Source: Streptomyces altiplanensis | GTDB lineage: Bacteria; Actinomycetota; Actinomycetes; Streptomycetales; Streptomycetaceae | Assembly (NCBI GenBank): GCA_003719395.1 | Contig: RHMC01000002.1 | Coordinates: forward strand, 1 to 64,000 | Length of the DNA stretch: 64,000 nucleotides | Reading direction: 5' to 3' | Part shown: piece by piece, positions 26,892-35,498 of the stretch | Numbering within the stretch: the first letter of the stretch is position 1 | Layout: each line of letters starts with the position of its first letter | The notes under the pieces: model-generated | The model's database searches: none | Told to the model about the DNA's origin: nothing | What the model saw: the letters and a program-made list of their open reading frames with translations, nothing else | Made by a program: the position numbers and the translations under genes

Positions 26892-27737
26892 ATGGAGAGA
26901 CACGTGTTTGAGTTCAGCCTTGACCGGGTCGCGATGTGTGCGGTGGATCAAGGAGAGTCTCCGGACGACCCCCCATCGGGCACACCTGAGGACTTCCACG
27001 CGGTCGTCGGTACCGCCGGCGACCAGTTCCGCGACTGGTTCACCCGGCTGTGCCTGTACCTCGTCCTGCAGGACGAGTACGAGCGCGAGAGCGGCGAGAC
27101 GGTGGTCATCGGCACCGAGTACGGCAACTTCGGTGCCATGGCCGGGTTGCAGCGCACCGCGGCGGCCAAGGGCCGGCTGATGTCGGCGCAGTACTTCCCC
27201 AACGCCCTGACCAGTTCCGCTTCGGCCTTCGTCAATCTGGCGATCGGCGCCACGGGGCGGAACATGACCCTCAACGCCGCTCAGCTGACTCCGGTGGTCT
27301 CTCTGTGGCAGACCCTGGTGGCGCTCGCGAAGAGCGAGACGTCCACGGGGCGGACGGGACACCTCCTGGTCGGCGACGTCTACTCCGCAGAGGCCCTGGG
27401 GGACGCCCGGCAGCAGGACGATTCCCTTGTCTGCCTGTCCGGCGTCACACACGCCCGGCTGAGCTCGGGCGACGACTACGCGGCCAGTTTCGAGTTCTGG
27501 CATGAGGACGCGTCGCCCGCCGAGCCGTTCCCGGCCGGCGGCCGGGCCTGGGTCGTCGCCGGCCCCGACGGCGGCCGCGGCGCCGTCAAGGAACACCCGG
27601 GCAGGAACGGTGCGTACATCACCGTCGAGTTCCTCCGGATGGTGCAGGACCTCGCGCCCGGCGCACGTGCGGTCGTCGAATGCCGCGCCCCGTCCGGCAA
27701 GCGCGCCAGTGTGACCGTAACGAAGAGGAGCTCGTGA
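26892..27737 (+). CDS. CLF-like beta-ketoacyl synthase N-terminal-domain protein
   Basis: 281 aa from ATG 26892; GTG 26904 has the better-placed GGAGAG and may be the real start. It shows a thiolase-fold N-terminal half (ETVVIGTEYGNFGAMAG, then QYFPNALTSSASAFVNLAIG) and lacks the catalytic Cys. The equivalent position reads LNAAQLTPVVS, with Gln131. Gln at this place is the hallmark of chain-length factors. The protein is much shorter than a full KS (usually ~410 aa) and resembles the Ketoacyl-synt_2-type partners seen with reducing type II and aryl-polyene systems. It is translationally coupled to the KS (TGATG overlap), consistent with a heterodimer. Confidence 0.75.
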   Translation: MERHVFEFSLDRVAMCAVDQGESPDDPPSGTPEDFHAVVGTAGDQFRDWFTRLCLYLVLQDEYERESGETVVIGTEYGNFGAMAGLQRTAAAKGRLMSAQYFPNALTSSASAFVNLAIGATGRNMTLNAAQLTPVVSLWQTLVALAKSETSTGRTGHLLVGDVYSAEALGDARQQDDSLVCLSGVTHARLSSGDDYAASFEFWHEDASPAEPFPAGGRAWVVAGPDGGRGAVKEHPGRNGAYITVEFLRMVQDLAPGARAVVECRAPSGKRASVTVTKRSS

Positions 27738-28934
27738 TGAGCCGAGGATCCACACCCGTATTCGTCACCGGTCTCGGAGCGATCTCACCGGCCGGAGCGG
27801 GCAAGGACCGCCTGTGGGACGACCTCTGCACGGCGACGACGCGCTTCGAGGAACTGAAGCCGATCTACCCGGGGATGAAGCCGGGCATTCTCAGTGGCCG
27901 GGTTCCCGACGCGGCCCGCGAGAGTGCGCATGCGCTCACCGGTCACCGGACGTCGTACGGGACGGCCCGCTCGGCCTCGCTCTTCGCCGAGTACGCGGCC
28001 CTGGAGGCACTGGCCGACGCGGGGTTCACCCCCGGGCATCCGGCTCTTCGCAACGCCGTGGTGTGTGTCGGCAGCAGCGACGGTCAGGCGGATGCCCTGG
28101 AGGACGTCGTCGCGGGCCGGTGCGGCCCCGGTGAATCGGGCAGCTACTCCAGTTACTCCATAGCGGACGACGTCGCCCGCGCCGTCGGCTCGGTCGGTCC
28201 CGCCTTCACCGTGCACAACACCTGCGCCTCGGCCAACGTGGCTCTCTCCTGCGCGCTGGAACTGCTGCGGGCCGGTGTCGCCGACACCGCCGTGGTCGGG
28301 GGCGTCGACCCCTACTCCGAGAAGAACCTGATCGGCTTCAACACCCTCCAGGCGATCGGCCCCGTCGCGTGCCGTCCGTTCGCGAAGGACCGACGGTACG
28401 TGACCCCGTCCGAGGGCGCCGGTTTCCTGGTCCTCCAGACCGAAAAGGCGCTCGGCAGCTCGGGCTCTCCGCACGCGGAGCTGCTGGCCTCCGCGGTGAA
28501 CAACGACGCCAGCCACCCCACCGCTCCCGACCCGGACGGAGTCGCCTCCTGCCACCGGATGGCACTCGCCCAGGCCGGACTCGACGCGGCCGACATCGAC
28601 GTGCATCTTCGCCCACGGAACCGGGAGCCGCGCCAACGACAGCATCGAGGGTGCCATCTTCAGGGACCACTACCCCCGGGCAGCGATCACGGCTGTCAAG
28701 GGGACCGTCGGCCACCTGATGGGCGCTGCCGGAGCGGTCGGAGCGGTGGCCTCGTGCATGTCCCTCCGGCACAAGCTGGTGCCGCCCACGAACATCGGCC
28801 GCGAAGACCTGGAACTGGACATCAATCTGGTCACCGACGGCCCGCTGGCCCTGCCCGGACTGCGTTACGCGCAGAACAACGCCTTCGGATTCGGCGGCAA
28901 CAACGCGATCAGCATCTTCAAGAGCGCCACATGA
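27737..28934 (+). CDS. beta-ketoacyl-ACP synthase II-type ketosynthase, frame break near 28603
   Basis: ATG 27737. Catalytic Cys in VHNTCASANVALS, then an extra base near 28603. In the adjacent frame the first catalytic His lies in IFAHGTGSRANDS, and VKGTVGHLMGAAGAVG supplies Lys and the second His. The C-terminus NNAFGFGGNNAISIF is typical of FabF/KS-alpha. The restored length is about 398 aa. It would extend an ACP-bound chain with malonyl-ACP units. With KR, DH and CLF-like partners it forms a reducing type II PKS. The break splits DIDV/IFAHG and removes no residue, so an error is likely. Confidence 0.87.
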
Positions 28935-29728
28935 CGGATGTCTTCTCCGAGGGGTCACCGCTGCGGCTGTCCGTGGACGGCCCGCTGGCCGTGCTCACCA
29001 TGGACAGCCCTCCGAAGAACCTCTTCGACCACGCGATGTGGGATGCCTGGAAGGCCGCGCTGCGACGGCTGGGCGACAACCCGCCGCGCGGGCTGCTGAT
29101 CCGGGCGAAGGGCCCGGTCGTCAGCGCCGGCGTCGACGTCGAGATCTTCCGCCGCATGGCCCCGGAGGACGCCGAGGGCTTCTGGGCGGAGCAGCTGGCC
29201 ACGACGCAGGCGCTGGAGAACCTCCCCTTCCCGACCGTGTTCGCGGCGCACTCCCTGACCCTCACAGCCGCCTTCGAACTCGCGCTGGCCTGCGACCTCG
29301 TCGTGGCCACGGCCTCTGCCCGGTTCGGACTGGTGGAGCGCGTCGTCGGATTCACTCCCGCCATGGGGGGCACACAGCGCCTCGCCGAACGCGCGGGGCC
29401 GGGGCGGGCCCGCGAACTGGTCATGACCGGAAAGCTCTACCGCGCAACGACCATGGAACGATGGGGGGTTGTCAACGAGATCATGGAACTCGCCACCTTC
29501 CAGGACGACGCGTACGCCTACGCCATGCGCCTGGCCTCGGGCCCCACCCGGGCGCATGCGGCGACCAAACAGGTCGTACGGCGGTTCCTGGCCGGAGGCA
29601 CCCCGCTGGCTGACGCCGCCCTGCCCGGTATCGCCGCGGAGGTGTCGGGCAGCGAGGACCACCGCCGCTCGGTGGACGCCTTCCTGAGTGAGGGGCCGGG
29701 TCATGAGACCGTCTGTCACGGCCGGTGA
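28931..29728 (+). CDS. enoyl-CoA hydratase/isomerase (crotonase) family protein
   Basis: 265 aa, with ATGA overlap with the KS stop. Crotonase features: oxyanion-hole strand VVSAGVDVEIF, second site LTAAFELALACDLVVA and GFTPAMGGTQRLAERAG. A Glu sits in LVERVVGF at the position of a catalytic acid. In a reducing type II PKS operon it could act as a dehydratase or a double-bond isomerase on the ACP-bound chain. The paralogous choice between these cannot be made from sequence alone. Confidence 0.85.
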   Translation: MTDVFSEGSPLRLSVDGPLAVLTMDSPPKNLFDHAMWDAWKAALRRLGDNPPRGLLIRAKGPVVSAGVDVEIFRRMAPEDAEGFWAEQLATTQALENLPFPTVFAAHSLTLTAAFELALACDLVVATASARFGLVERVVGFTPAMGGTQRLAERAGPGRARELVMTGKLYRATTMERWGVVNEIMELATFQDDAYAYAMRLASGPTRAHAATKQVVRRFLAGGTPLADAALPGIAAEVSGSEDHRRSVDAFLSEGPGHETVCHGR

Positions 29729-29752
29729 GTACGCCGGGAAGGTCCGGGAACG

Positions 29753-30208
29753 ATGCCGGTGACCTCGGACCTGGTCGGCCGGCGTTACCCGACCGCGCCG
29801 CCGTACGAGGTGAGCCGGGAGAAGATCCGCGAGTTCGCGGCCTCCATCGGTGATCCGCACCCGGCCTACCGGGACGTCCAGGCGGCGCGCGCACTCGGCC
29901 ACCCGGACGTGATCGCGCCACCGACCTTCGTCTTCCTGGTGGTCCACCGGGCGATGGCCGAGGTACGCGGAGATCCCGCGATCGGCCTCGACCTCGACAG
30001 GGTGGTCCACAGCGACCAGCGGCTGGAGTTCCACCGCCCGGTCCGAGCGGGCGACCGGCTCAGCGTCACCGTACACATAGACGCCGCTCGACAGCTGGCG
30101 GGCAACGGGATCATCTCCACGCGCAGCGAGGTGACGACGGACGAGGGCGAGCCCGTCGTCACCGCCCACATGACGCTGGTCTCCCGTGCCCCGGCGACCA
30201 CAGACTGA
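29753..30208 (+). CDS. MaoC/HadA-type (hot-dog fold) dehydratase
   Basis: 151 aa. FAS1-DH/HadA-like N-terminal pattern: LVGRRYPTAPPYEVSREKIR, then EFAASIGDPHPAYRD and DVIAPPTFVFLVVHRA. Family knowledge: HadA/C subunits bind the acyl chain while HadB carries the catalytic His-Asp. This protein reads like a HadA-type subunit, so it may need a partner, possibly the crotonase-fold protein beside it or a primary-metabolism HadB. It would dehydrate beta-hydroxyacyl-ACP to the trans-enoyl product. Confidence 0.82.
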   Translation: MPVTSDLVGRRYPTAPPYEVSREKIREFAASIGDPHPAYRDVQAARALGHPDVIAPPTFVFLVVHRAMAEVRGDPAIGLDLDRVVHSDQRLEFHRPVRAGDRLSVTVHIDAARQLAGNGIISTRSEVTTDEGEPVVTAHMTLVSRAPATTD

Positions 30209-30231
30209 CCCATTCCAGAGGAGCGAGTCCC

Positions 30232-31089
30232 GTGCCCACCACAGATGCGATCCATCCTGCTTCCCACGCCACCCAGCCCCTCACCGGTCGCGTGGCCACC
30301 CCACGGCGCCTGCTGATGTGCCGGCCCAGTCACTTCGACGTCACGTACTCGATCAATCCCTGGATGCACCCGGAGAAGCCCTGCGACGGCGGTCTCGCGG
30401 TCGCCCAGTGGGAGAAGCTGTACGGGCTCTACCAGTCGCTCGGCCACACGGTGGAGCTCATCGACCCGGTCCCGGGCCTGCCCGACATGGTGTTCGCCGC
30501 CAATGGCGCGACCGTGGTCGACGGCAAGGTCATGGGGGCGCGGTTCCGGCACGCGGAGCGCACCGCCGAGGGACCGGCGTACCTGGCCTGGTTCGAACGG
30601 CAGGGCTTCGAGGAGACCCTGTGGCCGGAGTTCATCAACGAGGGCGAGGGCGACTACCTCGTCGTCGGACGCCGGATCCTGGCGGGCACCGGGTTCCGTA
30701 CGGACCCGCGTTCGCACGCCGAGGCCCAGGAGTTCTTCGGGCTGCCGGTCACCGGACTGACCCTCGTGAACCCGAGTCACTACCACCTGGACACGGCCCT
30801 GTCGGTCCTCTCCGACACGGAGATCATGTACTACCCGGAGGCCTTCTCGAAGGGCAGCCAGGCGGTTCTGCGGGCGATGTACCCCGACGCGATCCTCGCC
30901 CGTCGTGAGGACGCCGCCGTGTTCGGCCTCAACGCCTTCAGTGACGGGTACAACGTCCTGTTGCCGCAGGCGGCCACCCACCTGATCGCCCGTCTGAAGA
31001 ACAAGGGGTTCAACCCCATCGGCGTGGAACTGTCCGAGCTGCTCAAGGCAGGCGGCAGTGTCAAGTGCTGCACTCTGGAGCTTCGATGA
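30232..31089 (+). CDS. DDAH-type dimethylargininase/guanidino hydrolase
   Basis: 285 aa from GTG 30232 with GAGGAG upstream. Amidinotransferase-fold features: LLMCRPSHFDVTYSINPWM, LPDMVFAANGAT, INEGEGDYLVVG, His in PSHYHLDTALSVL and nucleophilic Cys in GSVKCCTLELR. Family knowledge: these enzymes hydrolyse arginine-like guanidino groups to ureido compounds (citrulline from methylarginine). Streptomyces often carry a housekeeping copy beside rocD, but here it is embedded in the PKS operon and overlaps the ATP-grasp gene. It is probably pathway-specific, acting on a guanidino precursor or product. Confidence 0.82.
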   Translation: MPTTDAIHPASHATQPLTGRVATPRRLLMCRPSHFDVTYSINPWMHPEKPCDGGLAVAQWEKLYGLYQSLGHTVELIDPVPGLPDMVFAANGATVVDGKVMGARFRHAERTAEGPAYLAWFERQGFEETLWPEFINEGEGDYLVVGRRILAGTGFRTDPRSHAEAQEFFGLPVTGLTLVNPSHYHLDTALSVLSDTEIMYYPEAFSKGSQAVLRAMYPDAILARREDAAVFGLNAFSDGYNVLLPQAATHLIARLKNKGFNPIGVELSELLKAGGSVKCCTLELR

Positions 31090-32300
31090 AGGTACTCGTA
31101 CTCGGCCGGGAGGAAGACTCCCTCGACTATCTGCGCTACTGCGGATCCCAGGGGATCGAGGCCGTGTTCGCCGAGCCCCCCTCGCTGGCCGGAATCGACC
31201 GGGAAGCCTGGCAGGAGACCGTGGCCGCCCAGGTGGGAGACGCGGTCGAACTCCACCTCTTCGACGACATCGTCTCCTTCCGGGACGGATACCAGATCCA
31301 CACCGACCTGCTGCGCAGGCACCGCGGCTGGCCTTCCAGGGACCTCGACGCGGTCAACTGCCTCACCGACAAGTCGTTGTTCAAGGCACATCCGGCCGTA
31401 CGGGACGACGTCGCCCGGCACATCGAGATGGCCCCGGGCACGGACCCGCGCGAAGCGCTGGGCCGGGTCGAAGAGGCTCTGGGTTTCCCCGTCGTCCTCA
31501 AGCCCTCCAACGGCTTCTACAGCGCGGGCGTCGTCCGGGTCGACCGGCCGGAGGACTTCCGGAAGGCCTTCGTGTCCGTGAAGCGGGTCTGCGGTCTGCT
31601 GCGGGACAGCCGGGGGCCGTCCCAGATCATCGCGGAGCGGTATCTGGACGGTGACGAGGTGATGGTCGACGGGTTCGTCGTCGACGGCACGGTCACCTGT
31701 CTCCTGTTCCACCGCAAACTTCCCAGGCTGACCGGTCTTCCCTCGTTCCACGAGACCGGCTGTGTGACCCAGCCGTTCGACGAATCGAAGGGGCGCGAGT
31801 TCCAGCAGATGCTCGAACGCGTCATCGGCGGGGTCGGCCTGGACAACTCGGCGTTCAACGCGGAGTTCCGGTACGACGGCGCCGGCCGCCTCCACATCCT
31901 GGAGTGCGCGCCCCGTATCTCCGGGGGCGGCGCTTCGGTGCAGAACCTCCTGCGCATCTGCACCGGACTCGACGCCTACGGGATCCAGCACCGCTTGGGC
32001 CGCGAGCCCGTCGCTCTGGTGCCCACCCGGCAGAGCGCCGCGCTGGAGTACGACTTCTGTGCCGCCAGGAACGGCCACCTCACGCGGCTGGAGGACACGG
32101 TCGCCCTGCTCCGGGAACTCTCGGCCGACACGATCCTGCAGTACCGCGAGAACGGCCAGTTCGTCTTCGCACCGCCGCTCAACGTGCAAACCGTGCTCAC
32201 CGCGTACTTCGCGTGCGAAACGTCCCGGAGCGCGGTGGAGTTGCTGGACCTGGTGCAGCAGAAGTGCGTGATCGAGACGACCGGGACACCACAGGGCTGA
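31086..32300 (+). CDS. ATP-grasp carboxylate-amine ligase
   Basis: 404 aa from ATG 31086 (MKVLVLGREEDSLDYLRYCG), overlapping the DDAH stop as ATGA. ATP-grasp features: FPVVLKPSNGFYSAGVV for nucleotide binding, QIIAERYLDGDEVMVDG, and the Mg2+ site NAEFRYDGAGRLHILECAPR. Family knowledge: activates a carboxylate as acylphosphate and joins it to an amine. As the last gene of the rightward operon it is a candidate for the final amide-forming step, for example between the polyketide acid and an amino acid, or on an arginine/citrulline unit supplied by the DDAH-type enzyme. Confidence 0.85.
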   Translation: MKVLVLGREEDSLDYLRYCGSQGIEAVFAEPPSLAGIDREAWQETVAAQVGDAVELHLFDDIVSFRDGYQIHTDLLRRHRGWPSRDLDAVNCLTDKSLFKAHPAVRDDVARHIEMAPGTDPREALGRVEEALGFPVVLKPSNGFYSAGVVRVDRPEDFRKAFVSVKRVCGLLRDSRGPSQIIAERYLDGDEVMVDGFVVDGTVTCLLFHRKLPRLTGLPSFHETGCVTQPFDESKGREFQQMLERVIGGVGLDNSAFNAEFRYDGAGRLHILECAPRISGGGASVQNLLRICTGLDAYGIQHRLGREPVALVPTRQSAALEYDFCAARNGHLTRLEDTVALLRELSADTILQYRENGQFVFAPPLNVQTVLTAYFACETSRSAVELLDLVQQKCVIETTGTPQG

Positions 32301-32334
32301 AGCGGGGCGCAGGCCCCTTCGGCGGCCAGCCCGG

Positions 32335-32364
32335 CGCCCGCGCACCTCAGGATGTGCGCGGGCG
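32335..32364 (+). terminator. terminator of the rightward biosynthetic operon
   Basis: Perfect 11-bp inverted repeat CGCCCGCGCAC / GTGCGCGGGCG (32335-32345, 32354-32364), 35 bases after the ATP-grasp stop. It marks the probable right end of the cluster. Confidence 0.7.
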
Positions 32365-32455
32365 TCGGGGCTCCGGCCGCCCCGGCGGACAAGGAGCTGT
32401 ACACCTCGGGACACGGAGGCTGCCTGGTCCTCGGTGGTGACCTTCCTGGTCGATG

Positions 32456-33646
32456 TCACTTGTTGGACCGGCTGAGCTCGGTTCGGTAGTCGGGCAGGGG
32501 GATGGTACTGACCTTCTGCCCTTTCTTGAGCATCCAGTTCAGGAAGGAGCGCCTGCGCAGCAGGCCGTTTCGGATGCGGAGACCGGCCGCGGTGCCGGGG
32601 GCAAGGAACTTCCCGGTGCGGTCACCGCCCTTCTGGCAGCCCTGGGCATAGCCGCGCACCGTGTTCTCGTACCGGGTGAAGGCCGCCCGGTGGTCGCCGC
32701 CTACCAGCGCGAGTTCGCCGGCCAGCACGTAGGCGGCCACCATGCCGGTTCCGGTGCCCATGCCGCCGATGGTCGCGCCGCAGGCGGCGTCCCCGACGAG
32801 ACCGATCCGCCCGTGGGACCAGGTGTCCACGTCCGCCCGGCTGATCGAGTCGAAGTACAACTCCGGGGCCTGCTCCAGGGAGTCGAGAAGTCGTGGCACC
32901 TCCCAACCGAGCCCGGCGAAGGCCTTGGCGACCAGTGCCTTCTGCTGCTCCGGGTCATGGCGGTCGTACGTGCGCGGTGGGGATGCGAAGACGAAGAAGG
33001 CTCCGGCCTTTGCCGCGTCCCGGTGGTCGCCGCCGATGCTGGCGAGTCGGCCCGGCGTGTTGTAGCCGACCGAACCCCGTCCGAGGTTCAGGTAGTCGGG
33101 CAGTTCCCAGCCGGCTGCGTAGTAGCCGAGATGGCGGACGAACCTCTCCTCGGGGCCGAAGGCGATCCGGCGCACGTTGGAGTGCAGCCCGTCCGCGCCG
33201 ATCACGAGGGCGAACTCGCGCGGCGCGCTGTGCCGGAAAGTGACCTGTACACCTCCGGCGGTCTCGGCAAGGCTGGTGATCGAGTCGCCGAAGACGTACT
33301 CGGTCTGCGGGAGGCTGTGCTCGTAGAGCACCCGGGCCAGGTCACCGCGGGGTACTTCCACGTCGCCGCCGGCGAATTCGGCCGGCAGGTTCAGCAGCTG
33401 TCGGCCTTGCTCGTCGACGAAGCGCATCGGGCTGCCGCCGGTCTGGAACCGGCGCAGCTTCGCGAGCACGCCCATGCGCTCCAGCACGGTCAGGTGCGTC
33501 CGGCCGCGGAAGTCGACGGCCTGGCCACCACCGCGCAGGGCCGGTGCCAGCTCGACCACCGTGGGCTTGAATCCGTAGCGACCGAGCCAGAAGGCCAGCG
33601 CCGGGCCCGCGATGCTCGCACCGGAGATGAGGACGCTCTTGCTCAT
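32456..33646 (-). CDS. FAD-dependent monooxygenase (aromatic hydroxylase fold)
   Basis: About 396 aa from ATG 33646 (MSKSVLISGASIAGPALAFW). GASIAGPA is the FAD-binding GxGxxG variant, GRIGLVGDAACGATIGGMG is the second FAD motif, and LVIGADGLHSNVRR is the DG motif. It resembles TetX/PHBH-class oxygenases that hydroxylate drugs or aromatics. It is divergent from a TetR gene with an operator over its start region, so it is probably induced by a small molecule. It lies just beyond the cluster terminator, converging on it, so membership in the pathway is uncertain. Confidence 0.85.
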   Translation of the reverse strand: MSKSVLISGASIAGPALAFWLGRYGFKPTVVELAPALRGGGQAVDFRGRTHLTVLERMGVLAKLRRFQTGGSPMRFVDEQGRQLLNLPAEFAGGDVEVPRGDLARVLYEHSLPQTEYVFGDSITSLAETAGGVQVTFRHSAPREFALVIGADGLHSNVRRIAFGPEERFVRHLGYYAAGWELPDYLNLGRGSVGYNTPGRLASIGGDHRDAAKAGAFFVFASPPRTYDRHDPEQQKALVAKAFAGLGWEVPRLLDSLEQAPELYFDSISRADVDTWSHGRIGLVGDAACGATIGGMGTGTGMVAAYVLAGELALVGGDHRAAFTRYENTVRGYAQGCQKGGDRTGKFLAPGTAAGLRIRNGLLRRRSFLNWMLKKGQKVSTIPLPDYRTELSRSNK

Positions 33647-33661
33647 GGACACCACTCCCCG

Positions 33662-33714
33662 AAAACTGTGTCCAGTGGACACTGATTATTGGTGTGTACC
33701 GTAGACACAGTTTT
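33662..33714. promoter_or_regulatory. probable TetR operator pair in divergent promoter
   Basis: AAAACTGTGTC (33662-33672) and its exact complement GACACAGTTTT (33704-33714) flank the intergenic region. A nested perfect palindrome GTGTCCAGTGGACAC lies at 33668-33682. They cover the space between the divergent monooxygenase and TetR genes, as expected for autoregulated repression. Confidence 0.75.
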
Positions 33715-33715
33715 G

Positions 33716-34464
33716 ATGGCGCGCAAGACCGGAGACGGGAGCGGAGAGATGAGCGACGAGCGGGGCCGGACGGCACGGCTGCTCTGGGGCCCGCACCCGA
33801 AACCTTCGCGAGGGCCCAAACCGGCGCTCAACCTGGACCGCATCGCGCGGGCCGGCAGCGAGATCGCCGACGCGGAGGGGCTGACCGCCGTGTCCATGCA
33901 GCGGGTTGCCGGGCTGCTCGACGTCACCAAGATGCGCTCTACCGGTACGTGCCCGGAAAGGCCGAGCTGGTCGCGTTGATGGTGGAGGCCACAATCGGCG
34001 AGGCCCCTCTGCCGGGCGGGCCGCGCCGCGACTGGCGGGAGCAACTCGGCGACTGGGCCCGTCGGCTGGCCGACACCTTCCACCGGCACCCATGGCTGCT
34101 GGACGCGACCGTCGGCCCGAGGGTCATGGGGCCCAGGGAGCTCGCCTGGATGGAACAGGCCCTCGCCGCACTGGACGGCACCGGCCTCTCGGGCGCCGAG
34201 CGGATGGACGCGGTCGTCCTGCTGACCGGCCATGCGCGCGGGATCGCCCAGCAGGCCCGCGCGGCGGGTCCGGCGGGCGACCCCGAAGCGCAGCTCAGCA
34301 TCACGCTCGGGGAGCTGATGCGGGCGCACGGCGAGCGCTACCCCGCCCTCACCGCCGCGCTGGCCTCGGTGACGCAGTACGGCGGACAGGACCAGGCGCT
34401 GGAGTTCGGCCTGCAACGCATCCTGGACGGTCTGGGCCTGCTCATCACCCAGCGTTCGAACTGA
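33716..34464 (+). CDS. TetR family repressor (TetR_C-type), frame break near 33932
   Basis: ATG 33716, with ATG 33749 as an alternative. The N-terminal half KPALNLDRIARAGSEIADAE through VSMQRVAGLLDVTKM is the DNA-binding helix-turn-helix. One G is missing near 33932, and the next frame continues ALYRYVPGKAELVALMVEA to the end (GLGLLITQRSN). The restored length is about 250 aa. The C-terminal part resembles the tetracycline-repressor ligand-binding domain. It very likely represses the divergent FAD monooxygenase through the inverted repeats at 33662-33714. Confidence 0.83.
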
Positions 34465-35076
34465 CCAGGGCCGCCTCACCGCTGCGCCGGGGCCACGACA
34501 GATTGCCGGCACATTCCGGCCGTCCCCTCCCTCACCTCGCTCTCCGGGAGCGTCCGGGCGGATCCCCCTGCCTGCCGGTCAGCTCGTACCTGATGCGGGT
34601 CCCGCCAGGCCGTACGGCAGCAGGCGGCACTGAGGGGCATCGCGGTCGATCCGCCCGTATCCGGCCACCGAGGAGAACCCGTCGGTGAGAGCAGTGAGGA
34701 AGCCGGCACTCCAGGCGCGCGAGTCCACGGATTCCTGGAGGCCGGGGCAGGCCGTCGATACCGCAATGTGCCCTTGATCAGCAATGGCGCAAGAGATCCG
34801 GCACACGCCTCGGCGGGAATGCGGCATCACCTGTGAAGCGCGGGGGTGCTGCCGCAGACCTGCCAACCACCTCCCGGTGAGTCCTGCTGAACTGATCACG
34901 AAACGCAACCGCCCACCACAGGACGGAACTCGTGTCCGCAACCACCACCTCAGTCGACGAGGCACGCCTGCTCTCCAGCGACTGAGCCGACGCGCCTCCG
35001 CCCAGCCCGGCAACCGTCATGCGCATGCTGCACGAGCGCGCGACTCCCTCATGCCGCGCCGGAACGACGTCGCCGC
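34465..35076. other. gene-poor stretch
   Basis: About 600 bases without a supported gene. A leftward frame around 34579-34800 (HIAVSTACPGLQESVDSRA and YGRIDRDAPQCRLLPYG) has some coding flavour, but I recognise no domain and its start is unclear, so it is not called. No strong repeat was seen. Confidence 0.35.
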
Positions 35077-35358
35077 TCAGGTGGGATACAGCTCGACGAG
35101 TACGGCCGTGGCCACACCGAAGAGCAGGAGGGACGCGCCCCACCAGTGCATCGGAACGGCAGACATCGTGTGCTCGTTGCCGTACCTGTTGAGGTGGCGC
35201 CCCCAGAACCAGAGCACCAGACATGAGGCGAACCCTCCCACCGCTCCGCCCAGGTTCTCGTTCCCGAAGAAGTGGTCGCCCGCAGCGCTGCCGCCCATCA
35301 GCCAGAGGATGACGAGCGGGAACGTCGCCCAACCCCACCCGCTCCATACGAAGGTCAC
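35077..35358 (-). CDS. small integral membrane protein
   Basis: 93 aa from GTG 35358 (TFVWSGWGWATFPLVILWLM), chosen because the open frame upstream has no coding character. Three hydrophobic segments are visible: WGWATFPLVILWLMGGSA, VGGFASCLVLWFWGRHL and WWGASLLLFGVATAVLVEL. I do not recognise a named family. Similar small tri-helical proteins recur in Streptomyces. It stands alone between a gene-poor stretch and a decayed Nudix gene. Confidence 0.65.
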   Translation of the reverse strand: MTFVWSGWGWATFPLVILWLMGGSAAGDHFFGNENLGGAVGGFASCLVLWFWGRHLNRYGNEHTMSAVPMHWWGASLLLFGVATAVLVELYPT

Positions 35359-35498
35359 TGAGCCTCCCTGCTGCCTGGGACGCCGGCCCGGGCGATCGTG
35401 CCGACGGGTGGTGAGGCCACCCGCCCTATGGTCCGCCGAAGCAGCTCCCCACCGGTCGAAGTTTTCCCTTTCGGTATCGCTCTCCATCGGGAAGGCGA

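Noticed and set aside
32456..34464. FAD monooxygenase and TetR as certain members of the biosynthetic cluster
   Set aside because: A strong terminator separates them from the last cluster gene, they have their own operator system, and such pairs occur widely on their own; membership is left open.
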